Assembly: GCA_009829735.1 (NCBI GenBank)
Contig: CM020618.1
Span: 17,779,346-17,843,345 of the forward strand
Direction of reading: 5' to 3'
DNA: 64,000 nt
Origin: Pyropia yezoensis
Taxonomy: Eukaryota > Rhodophyta > Bangiophyceae > Bangiales > Bangiaceae
Shown: in pieces, positions 1-11,040 of the stretch
Layout: the number at the start of each line of letters is the position of its first letter
Numbering within the stretch: the stretch's first letter is position 1
The notes under the pieces: model-generated
Told to the model about the DNA's origin: nothing
Database searches by the model: none
The model's input: only the letters and a program-made list of their open reading frames with translations
Position numbers and translations under genes: made by a program

Positions 1-1166
1 CAGGCGCGTCAGGAACCGCACCTTGGGGGGAGCCATCGGGTAGTCATCGGGAAGGAACAGCTCCAGCCGGAAGGTGCCCCCTGCGCAACGCGGACAAGGA
101 CAAGGGAGGGGAGAACGCGTGGGTTACAGCCACGGAGGAAAGCAAACGTTGGACATTAGCACCCACTTCCTGGCTACGCGCCGTGCCAACAAGGGCAGCA
201 GCTGTTGTCATAATGCCTCCATACTGTCCACGCACACCAACAAAGCCAACCAAAAAGTGGGGGTGGCACTCGAAGGGGGTGGTACTTGGCCGCTGCCAGC
301 CAGACACCGCCAGCATTAAACACAAACGAGAGAACTGCCGAGCTGGCCAACAGCTACATACCTGCATAGGGGGAGTCTTGCGGCCCCAAAATCACAACAG
401 AGAAATACCGCGCGTTGTCATCGTGCGGCACCGCATTGATGCCAGGTACTGTGCCGGGTAGAGCCCAAGGACATAGCAGAAACGATACGACAGCCACATC
501 ACGCCCACCCCACCCACACACGCAATGGAAAGGCATAGAACAGCCCACGTGGCCACAGCCACACATTCAATGCCAAGCACACACGATACATCTTTGTCAG
601 CACCAGTCCAGCAGCGCCCCTTCCTCACCCTGGGACTGACAACCCAGAAAAACACGGCCACCCGCAGCTCAAGCCCTCCCCCCCCACAGACCCTTGTGTC
701 AGCGGACATCAACCCACAAAGAGAAGCAGAGAAACGCGGAAAAGAAGCATACCTGGATCACTCAACAGCCGCTCCGTCTCCTGCGCCACCCCCAACGCCA
801 AATAAGAAACCCCAAGCCATTCAATAAAGCAATGCACCCACACAACAGCGTCAGCGGGAGCCCAAACCGTCTGGAGATACCCACCAGCTGCCACCTCTCT
901 CCACCTGTCTCTGCATCGTCTCCGCACTGGTGACACCCCCACACAGCCGCGCCGCGCCTCATGTTCCGCCACATGTCGCTCCCGCGTGCACAGGCAGTCC
1001 ACCTCCCATCCCATACAGCAGGGACCAGGCACCTTCTCCTCTCTCTTCCATTCCGGCGACTGTCTTGCTCCCTCAGAACATCCACCGGCCCTCCACTCCC
1101 GAGGCCCTCACCCCCACGCACCTTCAGAATACGCTTGGGCAGCGCTCCGCTCCCACCAAACGCCAT
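1..1166 (-). CDS. UBC13: Ubc13-type ubiquitin-conjugating enzyme, inverted copy, cut by window edge
   Basis: This is the mirror copy of the gene at 1977-3383. Its exons fall at 1166-1122 (start codon at 1164-1166), 780-753, 448-362 and 80-1, with the same GT-AG boundaries as the right copy. The last exon runs off the window, so the active-site cysteine (C92 in the right copy) and the C-terminus cannot be seen. All visible coding bases equal those of the right copy; the base differences found lie in introns or upstream of the ATG. The two copies are transcribed away from each other from a shared 356-bp centre. Whether this copy is complete depends on sequence outside the window, and a palindromic assembly artefact cannot be excluded. 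Confidence 0.75.
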
Positions 1167-1393
1167 GACCCGGTGCCAACTGCTCCCCCGGTCGCTACCT
1201 GCCACTGCAACCCGGCGCGCCACAGTTCTGCAACACACCGTCGGCCACCAACAGAGAGAGACGTCGTCTCTCCCGAGAGCAGTGAAATGGAGAACCCCCA
1301 GCCCAGCGACTCGGCCCCTCTGCGTCCCCTCCTGCCCAAAACGACCGCTGAGGGAGGGAGTACCACGGGGCCAGGTCGCGGAGGCATCAAGGC
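1..1393. repeat. Left arm of large inverted repeat (Ubc13 duplication)
   Basis: Positions 1-1393 are the reverse complement of 1750-3143; coordinates pair as x with 3144-x (3143-x inside of about 1095, where one base is missing here). The arm reaches the first base of the window, so its true outer end lies outside. I counted five substitutions (566, 649, 959, 1084, 1288) and one 1-base indel by eye. It carries a second copy of the Ubc13 gene in the opposite orientation. Confidence 0.95.
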
Positions 1394-1749
1394 ACCACGG
1401 TCAAGGATGAGACAGAGGGGATGGGCAGGGGGTCGTGGATGAGAGCAGCCTTGGCAGGTCTGAACAGACGTGACGAACGAATCGCCAGCGCGACTGTTTA
1501 GTTGATCAGAAGTGGTTCTAGTTTTGACATGTGCCTACTGGTGAGCAATGAAATTCATGAACATCCCTTCTCCGCTCGTCACATAATTCACCAGGAACAG
1601 TTTCATGTCGTACTCAAGTGTTGTCTCATGACCACACTACTTTCCACGAAGTACATTGTTGTTGTGCTGGCCTTGTGCTGCCTGTTCACAACTGCCACGC
1701 GTGTCCGCCACAACCAAGAGTTCGCTCGCTGCGTCATTCCTTACCCTGA
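1394..1749. promoter_or_regulatory. Unique spacer between inverted-repeat arms; likely part of a shared promoter
   Basis: These 356 bp have no counterpart in either arm and separate two head-to-head Ubc13 genes. Each start codon lies about 230 bp inside its arm, so the spacer plus the arm ends form a divergent promoter region of about 810 bp. The spacer is less GC-rich than the arms. I see no clear TATA box or open frame of note. Confidence 0.45.
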
Positions 1750-3143
1750 GCCTTGATGCCTCCGCGACCTGGCCCCGTGGTACTCCCTCCCTCAGCGGTC
1801 GTTTTGGGCAGGAGGGGACGCAGAGGGGCCGAGTCGCTGGGCTGGGGGTTCTCCCTTTCACTGCTCTCGGGAGAGACGACGTCTCTCTCTGTTGGTGGCC
1901 GACGGTGTGTTGCAGAACTGTGGCGCGCCGGGTTGCAGTGGCAGGTAGCGACCGGGGGAGCAGTTGGCACCGGGTCATGGCGTTTGGTGGGAGCGGAGCG
2001 CTGCCCAAGCGTATTCTGAAGGTGCGTGGGGGTGAGGGCCTCGGGAGTTGGAGGGCCGGCGGATGTTCTGAGGGAGCAAGACAGTCGCCGGAATGGAAGA
2101 GAGAGGAGAAGGTGCCTGGTCCCTGCTGTATGGGATGGGAGGTGGACTGCCTGTGCACGCGGGAGCGACATGTGGCGGAACATGGGGCGCGGCGCGGCTG
2201 TGTGGGGGTGTCACCAGTGCGGAGACGATGCAGAGACAGGTGGAGAGAGGTGGCAGCTGGTGGGTATCTCCAGACGGTTTGGGCTCCCGCTGACGCTGTT
2301 GTGTGGGTGCATTGCTTTATTGAATGGCTTGGGGTTTCTTATTTGGCGTTGGGGGTGGCGCAGGAGACGGAGCGGCTGTTGAGTGATCCAGGTATGCTTC
2401 TTTTCCGCGTTTCTCTGCTTCTCTTTGTGGGTTGATGTCCGCTGACACAAGGGTCTGTGGGGGGGGAGGGCTTGAGCTGCGGGTGGCCGTGTTTGTCTGG
2501 GTTGTCAGTCCCAGGGTGAGGAAGGGGCGCTGCTGGACTGGTGCTGACAAAGATGTATCGTGTGTGCTTGGCATTGAGTGTGTGGCTGTGGCCACGTGGG
2601 CTGTTCTATGCCTTTCCATTGCGTGTGTGGGTGGGGTGGGCGTGATGTGGCTGTCGTATCGTTTCTGCTATGTCCTTGGGCTCTACCCGGCACAGTACCT
2701 GGCATCAATGCGGTGCCGCACGATGACAACGCGCGGTATTTCTCTGTTGTGATTTTGGGGCCGCAAGACTCCCCCTATGCAGGTATGTAGCTGTTGGCCA
2801 GCTCGGCAGTTCTCTCGTTTGTGTTTAATGCTGGCGGTGTCTGGCTGGCAGCGGCCAAGTACCACCCCCTTCGAGTGCCACCCCCACTTTTTGGTTGGCT
2901 TTGTTGGTGTGCGTGGACAGTATGGAGGCATTATGACAACAGCTGCTGCCCTTGTTGGCACGGCGCGTAGCCAGGAAGTGGGTGCTAATGTCCAACGTTT
3001 GCTTTCCTCCGTGGCTGTAACCCACGCGTTCTCCCCTCCCTTGTCCTTGTCCGCGTTGCGCAGGGGGCACCTTCCGGCTGGAGCTGTTCCTTCCCGATGA
3101 CTACCCGATGGCTCCCCCCAAGGTGCGGTTCCTGACGCGCCTG
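1750..3143. repeat. Right arm of large inverted repeat
   Basis: Reverse complement of 1-1393 at over 99% identity. The inner edge is sharp: pairing holds through the 13 bases at 1750-1762 (partner 1381-1393) and fails beyond. The right arm still pairs at 3143, the partner of base 1, so the outer breakpoint of the duplication is not in view. It covers the Ubc13 gene except for the last 240 bases of exon 4. Confidence 0.95.
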
Positions 3144-3383
3144 TACCACCCCAACATTGACCGCCTGGGGCGGATCTGCCTGGACGTGATCAAGAAGATG
3201 TGGAGCCCCGCACTGCAAATCCGCACGGTACTGCTGTCCATCCAGGCGCTGCTGGCAGCGCCTAACCCCGAGGACCCGCTGAACAATGAGGCGGCGGACC
3301 TGTGGAAGCGAGACGAGGAGGCGGCATTAGCAAAGGCGCGGGAGTGGACGCGGCTGTATGCTAGCGACACGCCGTCAGCGTGA
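1977..3383 (+). CDS. UBC13: Ubc13/UBE2N-type E2 ubiquitin-conjugating enzyme
   Basis: Four exons, 1977-2021, 2364-2391, 2696-2782 and 3064-3383, join in phase into 159 residues (UBE2N is 152). The conserved order is complete: the N-terminal helix with [26 protein letters not shown], the HPN motif at about residues 82-84 and the catalytic cysteine at about 92 in GRICLDV, then [18 protein letters not shown] and the C-terminal helix. Ubc13 works with a Uev partner to build K63-linked ubiquitin chains in DNA-damage tolerance and signalling. Introns of 342, 304 and 281 bp start GTGCGT, GTATGC and GTATGT and end CAG. Exon 2 is only 28 bp, so gene finders may miss it. The start was chosen because it begins the family-like N-terminal helix. 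An almost identical divergent copy lies at the left edge. Confidence 0.93.
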
Positions 3384-4255
3384 AGGTACGGGCTGGGCGA
3401 CGACTCCAAAGGCAGGTGCTACAGCCCGGGGGTCGTAGGCCCTGCGGGTGGGGCGGTGCAGGAGCTGTGTAGCAGCGAGGTGGGTGGCGAGGGCGGTGGA
3501 CTTGAGATTAGGCACGGCAGGAGCAGCAGCTCAGGAGGCTTGTGCCCTGCGCAGGTGAGTCTTGCGAACTTGGAGTGGGAGCAGTGTAGATGGCGTGAGT
3601 CCCGGAAGCCAAGGTGGGCACATGTTGGCTGAACGTGAGGTAGGTCTTTTTGGCTGGGGTGGGTTTTGAAGACAGTGCACAATGCGTTGACGTACACTCG
3701 CGGGGCTGCGCGGGACTTGTCAGGGAAAGCTCGCCCATGCTGACTAGCTCGCCCATGCTGGCCGCACCCGTCTAGCTGTTGTCGTTCAGCGTGCGGACGC
3801 TTCCTGCAACGAATTAGAGCACCAGCTGCCCCTGGTATACCTAAGTAGCAGCAGCACTTGTACACACACACAGGCACATCCTCATCGAGGGCTATCACGT
3901 ACGTGAGGGCTTGTTGATTAGCATACGTTGATGTGATGAGGCGCCAGACGGCCACATGTTGGATAAGAAGCTAACCACCTGCTCGAAACGAAAATCGCAA
4001 CCAGGCTGGAGGCGCCCTCCAGTCCCTCAGCACCCCCCTCTCCCCAGCAATATGCCGCCGATTGATGCAGGGAAGGGGGGCACGGGACCAATGCGCGGAG
4101 CACGTGCGCGGAGAACGTGCGCGGAGCACGTGCGCGGAGCACGCGTCCAAGAAAACAAGAGTCCATAGCACACCGCTCCTCAGTCAAGGCTATGATACAA
4201 AAACGGGAGATCGAACGAGGCAAAACGCCAACCTGTACCGTGCTTTCTGTGGCAG
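3384..4255. other. Intergenic, between convergent Ubc13 and G-patch genes, with a 13-bp tandem repeat
   Basis: No gene is recognised. At 4093-4144 a 13-bp unit, GCGCGGAGCACGT, is repeated four times with two base changes; each unit ends in an ACGT or ACGC core. The rest should hold the 3' ends of the two flanking genes. Confidence 0.6.
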
Positions 4256-5017
4256 TCACTGCTCCTTGCGATCCCTTCGCTTAGCCTTGGCGTTCCGCTT
4301 CTCTTCCTTTTCCGCTCGCCGCGCCGCCCTAGCCGCCTTACGAATAGAACGCTCCAGCTTGTCCCGGCTCCTCCCACTGCGAGGCTCTTTCCGCCGCACC
4401 GGCGGCGCCACCGCCCCGGGCACTAGCGTCACAACCCCCCCTGCGGGCACCGCAACCACCTCCCCGGCCACAGTCTTGCCGTCATATGACACGAAGGCCC
4501 CACGGGCGTCCTGCGCGGCAAGGCGAGCCAGCTTGGCTGCCCCGGCGGGCCGGCAACGGCGGCCCTCACACGCCGCAAAAATGCCAACCGCACCCGCTGC
4601 CGGTGCAGCCTGCGCCTCACCAGCTGCTGACCGGGCTGCATTCGCCAGGGAAGAACTCGCACCAAGACCCAGGCCACCGCCGCCTCCGCCGCCCGGTTCT
4701 CCGTCGCTGTCGTCGCTGTCGTCCGATGACGAGGCGGCTTCCGCCGCATTGGCCCCGCCAGTCCGTTGTAGCGCGCTTGCAAACCCTTCCGCCCACCACT
4801 CAGTCCGGGCGTACAAGCGCTCCCGGCTTGGAGGGGCCTTTCCAAGGCCGGTGCCTTCAGTCCGGGTAGTGACCGCCAGCGGCTCGGCAATGCCGTCGCG
4901 CCGGGTGCCAAGGCCAGTACCAGGCGTCCAGCCCAGCTGTGTGAGAAGGCGAGCACCAAGACCAGAAACGGGAGGGGGGGGGGGGGGGGGGGGGGGGGGA
5001 CGACGAGGGCGACCCAT
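4256..5017 (-). CDS. G-patch domain protein (GPATCH4-like)
   Basis: Single-exon frame of 253 residues. After a start encoding MGRPRR and a ten-proline run comes a G-patch at about residues 18-60, with the glycine spacing of the family (LGWTPGTGLG, then a GIAEPL segment). A segment ending in RTEWWAEGF resembles the tryptophan pair that follows the G-patch in GPATCH4. The C-terminus from about residue 205 is strongly basic (KLERSIRKAARAARRAEKEE), as expected for a nucleolar RNA-binding protein. G-patch proteins activate DEAH helicases in splicing and ribosome biogenesis; which helicase is served here is unknown. The proline run is encoded by an uninterrupted 26-base homopolymer, so its length, and the reading frame upstream of the G-patch, depend on correct sequencing. 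Confidence 0.8.
   Translation of the reverse strand: MGRPRRPPPPPPPPPPVSGLGARLLTQLGWTPGTGLGTRRDGIAEPLAVTTRTEGTGLGKAPPSRERLYARTEWWAEGFASALQRTGGANAAEAASSSDDSDDSDGEPGGGGGGGLGLGASSSLANAARSAAGEAQAAPAAGAVGIFAACEGRRCRPAGAAKLARLAAQDARGAFVSYDGKTVAGEVVAVPAGGVVTLVPGAVAPPVRRKEPRSGRSRDKLERSIRKAARAARRAEKEEKRNAKAKRRDRKEQ
4974..4999. repeat. 26-base G/C homopolymer inside coding sequence
   Basis: An uninterrupted run of G on the plus strand (C in the mRNA sense) encodes most of the N-terminal polyproline of the G-patch protein. A length change not divisible by three would remove the normal start from frame. Confidence 0.9.
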
Positions 5018-5423
5018 CGTGTAGGTCGGAGCAAAGAGGGATAAATGGTAGTCGCAGTGTAGCCAGATGATGCGGAGGCTGTGGCGCGTGCGCAGGGCCC
5101 AGGGTCGGAACGGGACGAAGTCGACGGCTGGTCACCGCGGGTCGGCCGCGCCGCCGGGGTTCAGTCCTTTGCTTTCTAAGCTTTCCTAAATACAACATCA
5201 GTACGGCGTTCCTTGACACGTCGCGGAATGGCCAAAATAGAATCAACGTGGAATATTTGTACATATACACATCATTGATTGAAAGTCAAAATAGATACTC
5301 ACCGCATCGTTGTGGACGGCAGGGACAGGGCACACAGTACAGGTCGCGGGAAACGGCGGTCAGCGTGGGCCATGCTGCTTCCTACATCGTGTACAGTAGA
5401 GAGGGGTGGGCGGTCACGTCACG
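5018..5423. other. Intergenic, 5' of the G-patch gene and 3' of the flippase gene
   Basis: The two flanking genes are tandem on the minus strand. This 406-bp gap must hold the G-patch promoter and the flippase 3' end. It is visibly AT-richer around 5180-5290. No element is recognised. Confidence 0.5.
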
Positions 5424-8400
5424 TCATGGGCACGGCGGCCACAATCTTGCGCCGCCATTCTTCCGCTCCTCCCGCTTCTCCTGCTGCTGCAACCGTGATA
5501 CGAGCGTCGGGTAGACGAGTTGCCGAATGACCAGCACCGAAAAGTCCAGAAGAAAGCACGCCGCAATGATGACGGCAGCTGTGAGCCAGTACGCTGTGGA
5601 GCTAAACAGCTGGACCACCAGCCCCTCGAGGGGGTACTCCCCGACAATAGGGGACGTGAGGATGGGCATGAGCCAAAAGAACGTGGAGATGCCAAACAGC
5701 AAACCAAAGATCACAAACCAGTTGATCAGGTGGGACATGAGCGTCATCTTGGCGAAGGTCACCAGGATGATGGTGAAGGTGTTGGCCAGCCCGATGAAGT
5801 AAAAGCCGCCACCCTGCCCGTTGGCATAAGGCGCACCTAGGTAGCCAATCGACAGGTACAAGCCAAAGTACACGCACAGGGCGTGCCACAGGCCATAGCC
5901 CAGCACGTACTCCGCAACTGTCCACGTGTTGAACAGCCGGTTTTTCCGGTACGACAGGTACACTTCGGGGTGATTCTGCAGCGTCTCCTCCGATAAGTCG
6001 CGCTCAAATGTGCCAAAGAACAGGGGCGTCCACGCGGTAATCAACACGTTGAACGTGCTCACCATCCACTGGTCGTTGAAGGTGGTGCCACTCCAGAAGC
6101 ACCAAATCTGGAACAGGAACTGCGTCAGCGTGAAGGACGCGTTCTTGTACAGTGAGAGCGCAATCACGCCTGCCGTGCGGACATAACTGTACCGCCCGTG
6201 GATGGTTAGCAACCGCTGCAAGTGACGGAACTCAGAGATGGCGTAGTCGCTCGCACGGGCAGCTTGGGAGCCCTCCTTGCCGTAAATGCCGACCCCAACG
6301 TGGGCCTCCTGGATCATGCTCACGTCGTTGCCACCGTCACCAATCGCAAGCGTGTTGGCCTTGCGCAGCTCCCGCACCATCCGCACGACGAGCGCCTTCT
6401 GGAGCGGCGTCACGCGGCAACAGATCACCGTCTTGCAAGCGTCCGACAGCTCCATCAACAGCTCCGCGTGGGTTTCCAGCGCGTGACCCAACGTCGCGCC
6501 GTCAATGATGATGCCTAGCTCCACCTCTTTGGCGTCGCGGCCGCGGCGCAGGCGGGAGCGCGCCCTCCGCAACATGCCTGGCTCGTGCACGGGGTCACCT
6601 TGACCGCCCTCCCCATCATCTCCCTTCACGTACTGCTGAATTGCATTGTTGAGAGCAAACTGAATGCCATCGGGCGAATCCTCCTTGAGATGAATAACAG
6701 TCATGTTGGTGTCCAGCAGGTTGCTTGAGTACCCAATGTTTTCAGCCGTCTCGCGCTTGTCCCCAGTAAGCACCCACAGGCGCACGCCCGCCGCGCGTAG
6801 GAAGGCTATTGTCTCGGGTACTTCCGTGCCCAGGCGGTCCTCAACGGCGGTGCACGCAATGAGTGTCATGTCGGTCTCCACCACGGCTGCTGCGGCTTCC
6901 GTCAGGGTGTCCCGTTCTTCCAGACTGTTGCGCGCAGCGTCAAACTGCTTCGCCCACTCGGTGTACTCATCCGCTGACAGCCGCTTCTGCGCAAACACCA
7001 GCGTCCGTAGGCCCTCCTTGGCAAACACGTCAATGTGCTCCTGGAGGGCCGCATGGCCTTCATCCGCCGGGTCATCGGACGAAGCCAGCAGCGGCAGCAT
7101 AACGGTATCTGCCCCTTTGCAAATGACCACCACGTCGCCGCCCGGGTCTCGCAGCACCATACTCATCCGCTTGCGGTCACTGTCAAACTCCAGCTCCCCC
7201 AACATGGTGTACTTCTTGACGGTTCCAAACTCACGCACCGTCAGGGTGTCCAGGGAGCGGTCTAGCAGCTCCACCCCAAACGACCGTGCCGAAGTGACCA
7301 GCGCCACCTCATCCGGACTTTGTCCTTGGTACTCTACGAGGCGGTCCGCCGCCCCGCTCGCACCAGGAGCGGACCCGGCAATCGCCGATGGGCTCTCCGC
7401 GTCGCTGACGGAGCTGGCAACCTCGGACGTCATGTCCTTGGAAAAACCACTTAGGAGCTTGCGCTTGCTCGACGATGCGTCCTTGGTGGCTGGTGGCTCG
7501 TCCGCGACGGGCTCCGGCACGACAGCGTGGCACAGGGCCATGGCAATGATCAAGGACCGCGCATCTGCGTCGCCATTGGCCACCGCCGTTCGCATCGCTG
7601 CCGGGTCGCCGCGGATGTCAATGATGCGGTTTCCAGCCGAGCAGGCCACGTAGTTCATCTCATTCTCCGTCAGTGTACCGGTCTTGTCCGACAGAACGTG
7701 CTCAATGTTGCCAAGCATTTCGTTCAGGTTGGTCGCTTTGGCGGCTATTGTGTGACCGCGGGACGTCAAGTGGATGTCGCTCTGCATGAATGCTGCCTGG
7801 ATGACACGAACGAACCTATGGCGGGGAAGAGTGTCAGGTGCAGGCCATAGGACAGAACAATAGAAAGCAGCAACACCAGCATACCAGGAACCAGCCCAGA
7901 CAGTTAGCCTCTCGAAACCAATGCACAGCGCCATCCCAATGGTCCATGGGGGTACAAAAGCATAAACTGAAACCACCGCCCTGCACAGCCGTGTCCGTTC
8001 GTCCTCCCCACCCCCGCCCCCGTTCCCCACGCCCCGACAGCGACGCCACACCAACGTACTCGAGGGTCACAAACAGTGAGATGGGAATCCATGTGGAGAA
8101 CAGCACAAGGAAAGTGCCCAGGCCGATAAAGGTCGTCTTGACGCCCGTCACCAACCGCTTCTCACCCATGTACCACTGGCCATCCGACTTGACACCCTGC
8201 AGCGTGCCACTCACCACCGCCGACACGATGACTACAAGCGCAAGAAAGATAAACAGGATGCCGACAATCCAGTTCAGTTTCACCTCAATGGGGCCCATCT
8301 TGGAAGGCGGGTTGCGCATATTCAGCGCAATCTTGCTCTCTGGCCCCGTGTACACCGCGAGTCCGTAAATCCAATCAGTGTTGCGCAGCACCGAGCCGCG

Positions 8401-9570
8401 GAGGAGCAGGTTGGACGCATCCAGCGGCGCTGGGTCGCCCGTCCCCACCGCCAGGGAGCCCCGAAAGGAATGGAAGGACGCTGCCGGTGCCTGCGCGTGG
8501 CACCCGCCCGCCACATGACGGAGGGCCTCCCCCCCGGGCAGGTGCGCCGCCGATGCCGCCACAACGTGGCGCTTCAAGTTGGACTCCCCATCCAGGTTGG
8601 CCGTCGACACAAACGCCACGCCGCCGTCGCCAGACGAAACGAGCAGCACCATGTCCGCGGGGAAGGTCTCCCCCTTCCGAATCCACACAACATCCCCGAC
8701 CGCAATCTTCTTGCTCGCCACCGACGCGTGGGCATCGGGGGGTAGGTGCGCCCGCTCCAGCGCCGCCACGTCGTCCTTTTCCAGCGGCTTGGCGCCCAGC
8801 AGCCCCGCCCCTCCGCCCCCATCGCCCCCGTCCACCGCGGGCGTCAGCGGCATCACTGCTGAGCCCATCACATCCCCCGACGACGCTGCTGCGGCAAACG
8901 GGGTGCCCGTCCCCGCAGCGGTCCGCCGCAGGATAATAAAGCGAGCGAGGTTAATGCGGCTGTCCAGCCGCCGCCGTTTGAGGTCCTCGTACACGTCGCG
9001 GGCGTAGCCAAAGCCGACGACAACCAGCAGCGGCAGCACGTTGGCCGCCGGGTTGGTGGGCGACACGTTTGGGATGTACGAGATGATGGCGACAAAGAGG
9101 AAGTAAAAGTTGGCAATCCGCCGGAACTGCTCAAACAGGGCCTTTGGGATCAGGTTCAACCACGTGTACTTGGTAGTCCGCAGCTCGTTGGAGCAGTAGT
9201 CGCTCTTCTTATTGGCAGCCACGTTGTTAAGCAGCACCAGCCGACTGCCATCGTCAGGGAGGTTGCCCCGGAAGACGGCGTGGCGCAGCCGGGCCGTCGG
9301 TGACCGCGCCATCGTTGGCTGTGTGCGGAGACGGATGTGGGAGTTGGACTTGCGCACCATCCCCGACGACCGCCGCGGCCCACCGCCGCTGCCCGACGTG
9401 GTTCGCCGCAGGCCCGCCAGCAGGCCGCTGCCGTGGGAGCTCCCGCCGTCCAGGCTCGACCGCGACCGATCGGAATCCGCGCCAGTAATGGGCGGCACTA
9501 CAGGTACGACCGCCGCCTCCCCGCGGTCATGCCATGTGGATACATCCCCATCCTCACTGGGTGGTGCCAT
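5424..9570 (-). CDS. P4-type ATPase, aminophospholipid flippase
   Basis: Two exons, 9570-8060 and 7815-5424, join with phase 2 across a 244-bp intron (donor GTACGT, acceptor TAG) to give 1300 residues, normal for the family. Visible motifs are the N-terminal flippase signature (YTWLNLIPKALFEQFRR), the dephosphorylation loop DGES at about 327-330, the phosphorylated aspartate in DKTGT at about 547, the nucleotide-site KGADTVM and the hinge GDGGND at about 997. The C-terminal half carries the usual last six membrane helices, with TFNDQWMVSTFN and a following ERDLSEE. P4-ATPases move phospholipids to the cytosolic leaflet of Golgi, endosome and plasma membranes with a Cdc50 partner, which is not in this window. 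The splice junction restores VTLEFVRVIQAAF, a typical M4-to-P-domain linker. A low-complexity insert lies near residue 240. Confidence 0.95.
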
Positions 9571-11040
9571 GTCGGCGGGCCCAGCAGCTGGTGCCGGATA
9601 CCCCCGGTCAGAGTAAAGCTGGGAGGGTCAACTCCCTTGCTGCGCCGACCCAGCCTCCCCCCAACGTCCCCCCCCCCTCCCAGCGCCACCCCGACTTCAA
9701 CCCTCACCCGCCCCGCCACCGCACAGCCCCCCCCCGTACACCGGTTGCTCGCCCGCAGTCCCCTCCCGACGGGAAGACCCGCACAGGGTCCTGCTCCACC
9801 ACAGCCGCACCCCCGCAGGACGCACCACCGTCCGTACGCGCCGCCTACCACCCAGCTGCCGGGGCGTGGTAGAGCCTCACTGCTGGCCGCACCTCGCGGG
9901 AGCTCCACCGATGACGGGCTCCACCGCCGTACCCGCGCTACCCCCCCCCCCCCCCCCCCCCCCCGGGAAACGACCACCGCAGCCGGAGACACCTGTCAAA
10001 GGCGACAGGACGGCAGTGAGCGGCGGCAGCGGCAGCCGCAGGCGCCAGGGGCCGAGCGCCTCCCGCCACGCCGGGGGTGCGCCCGGCCCCCCGCTGGGCC
10101 GCCCGACCAATATTGGGCCAGGTTGCTACCCTGCCTACCCGCGCGGGAGCGGCCCCCCGACTTCAGGCACCGGTGGCGGCGGCGGCGGCGGTGGCGGTGG
10201 CGGCAGCGTCGTTGGCAGCAGCGGCCGCGACACGCCGCGTTGGCCGCGGCGATGCCGCAGCTCTCCCACGGGGCACGTCGGCCGGCACTCGCCCCCACCC
10301 CCCCCCCTCCACTGCCCACCGTCTACCCCACCGAGCGGCGTTCGGTGCAGTCGCGGCTCGTCTTCGCGGCGGGCGGCGGGGGTGGCGGCGGCGGAGGTGG
10401 CAGCGGCGGGGGTAGTGGCGGCGGCGGTGGCGGCGGCGGGGGTGGCGGCGGCGGGGGTAGCGTCGGCGGCAGCCCGCGGGGACCTCCCTGTCCAAGCAAA
10501 TCTGTGGCAGCAAGCGGGGCTGGCCGGCAGAGCGCCGCGTGGCCGGCGCGCGCACGCTGGGCAAGGCGGGCGCCGGGGGGACCGGTGGGCGGTCGTGGCG
10601 GCGGTGGGAGGGGTATAACCAACACCGTCCAGCCCGCAGTGTATGCGGGGGGAGGAGGGGGACCAGCGGGGCCGGTCGGCGGGGACGGGGACGGGAGCGC
10701 GGCTAGCGGAGACGTTCGCGCTGCGCGGTGGCCACGCGCACATTGCCAGTCGTGGCAACAGCGAGGGGGGGGCGAGGGGCACGGCTCGGCGCGGAGGGGG
10801 GGGGGGGGGGTGCTCAACCCCACCGCGGCGGGTGTTTCGCCCGACAGAGAGACAATGCCCCGGGTGCAACGGCAGCAGGTCGTGCCGCGCGGGGGGGGTG
10901 GGGAGGGGTGCGCGCCGAGTGGAGGTCCGAGTTGACGGGCCCACCGTGGCGTGACGCCGCCACCGAGGCGTGGTCGTCGAGGCCCGCGGCAGGCGAGACT
11001 CGCGCGGTGGCGGCCCATGCCGCCATCTGCTGAAAATAGC
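9571..11040. other. Extremely GC-rich, low-complexity stretch upstream of the flippase
   Basis: This holds runs of C (24 at 9941-9964), GGN arrays at 10170-10470 that read as polyglycine or polyalanine, and long overlapping frames on both strands. None of those frames shows a recognisable domain, and all six are open for long distances because stops are rare in such sequence. The flippase promoter must lie at its left end. I do not call a gene here. Confidence 0.6.

Noticed and set aside
9337-10944. Long overlapping open frames on both strands (over 500 codons on plus)
   Set aside because: They are Gly/Ala/Pro/Arg low-complexity translations of GGN and C-run sequence, open in most frames, with no domain.
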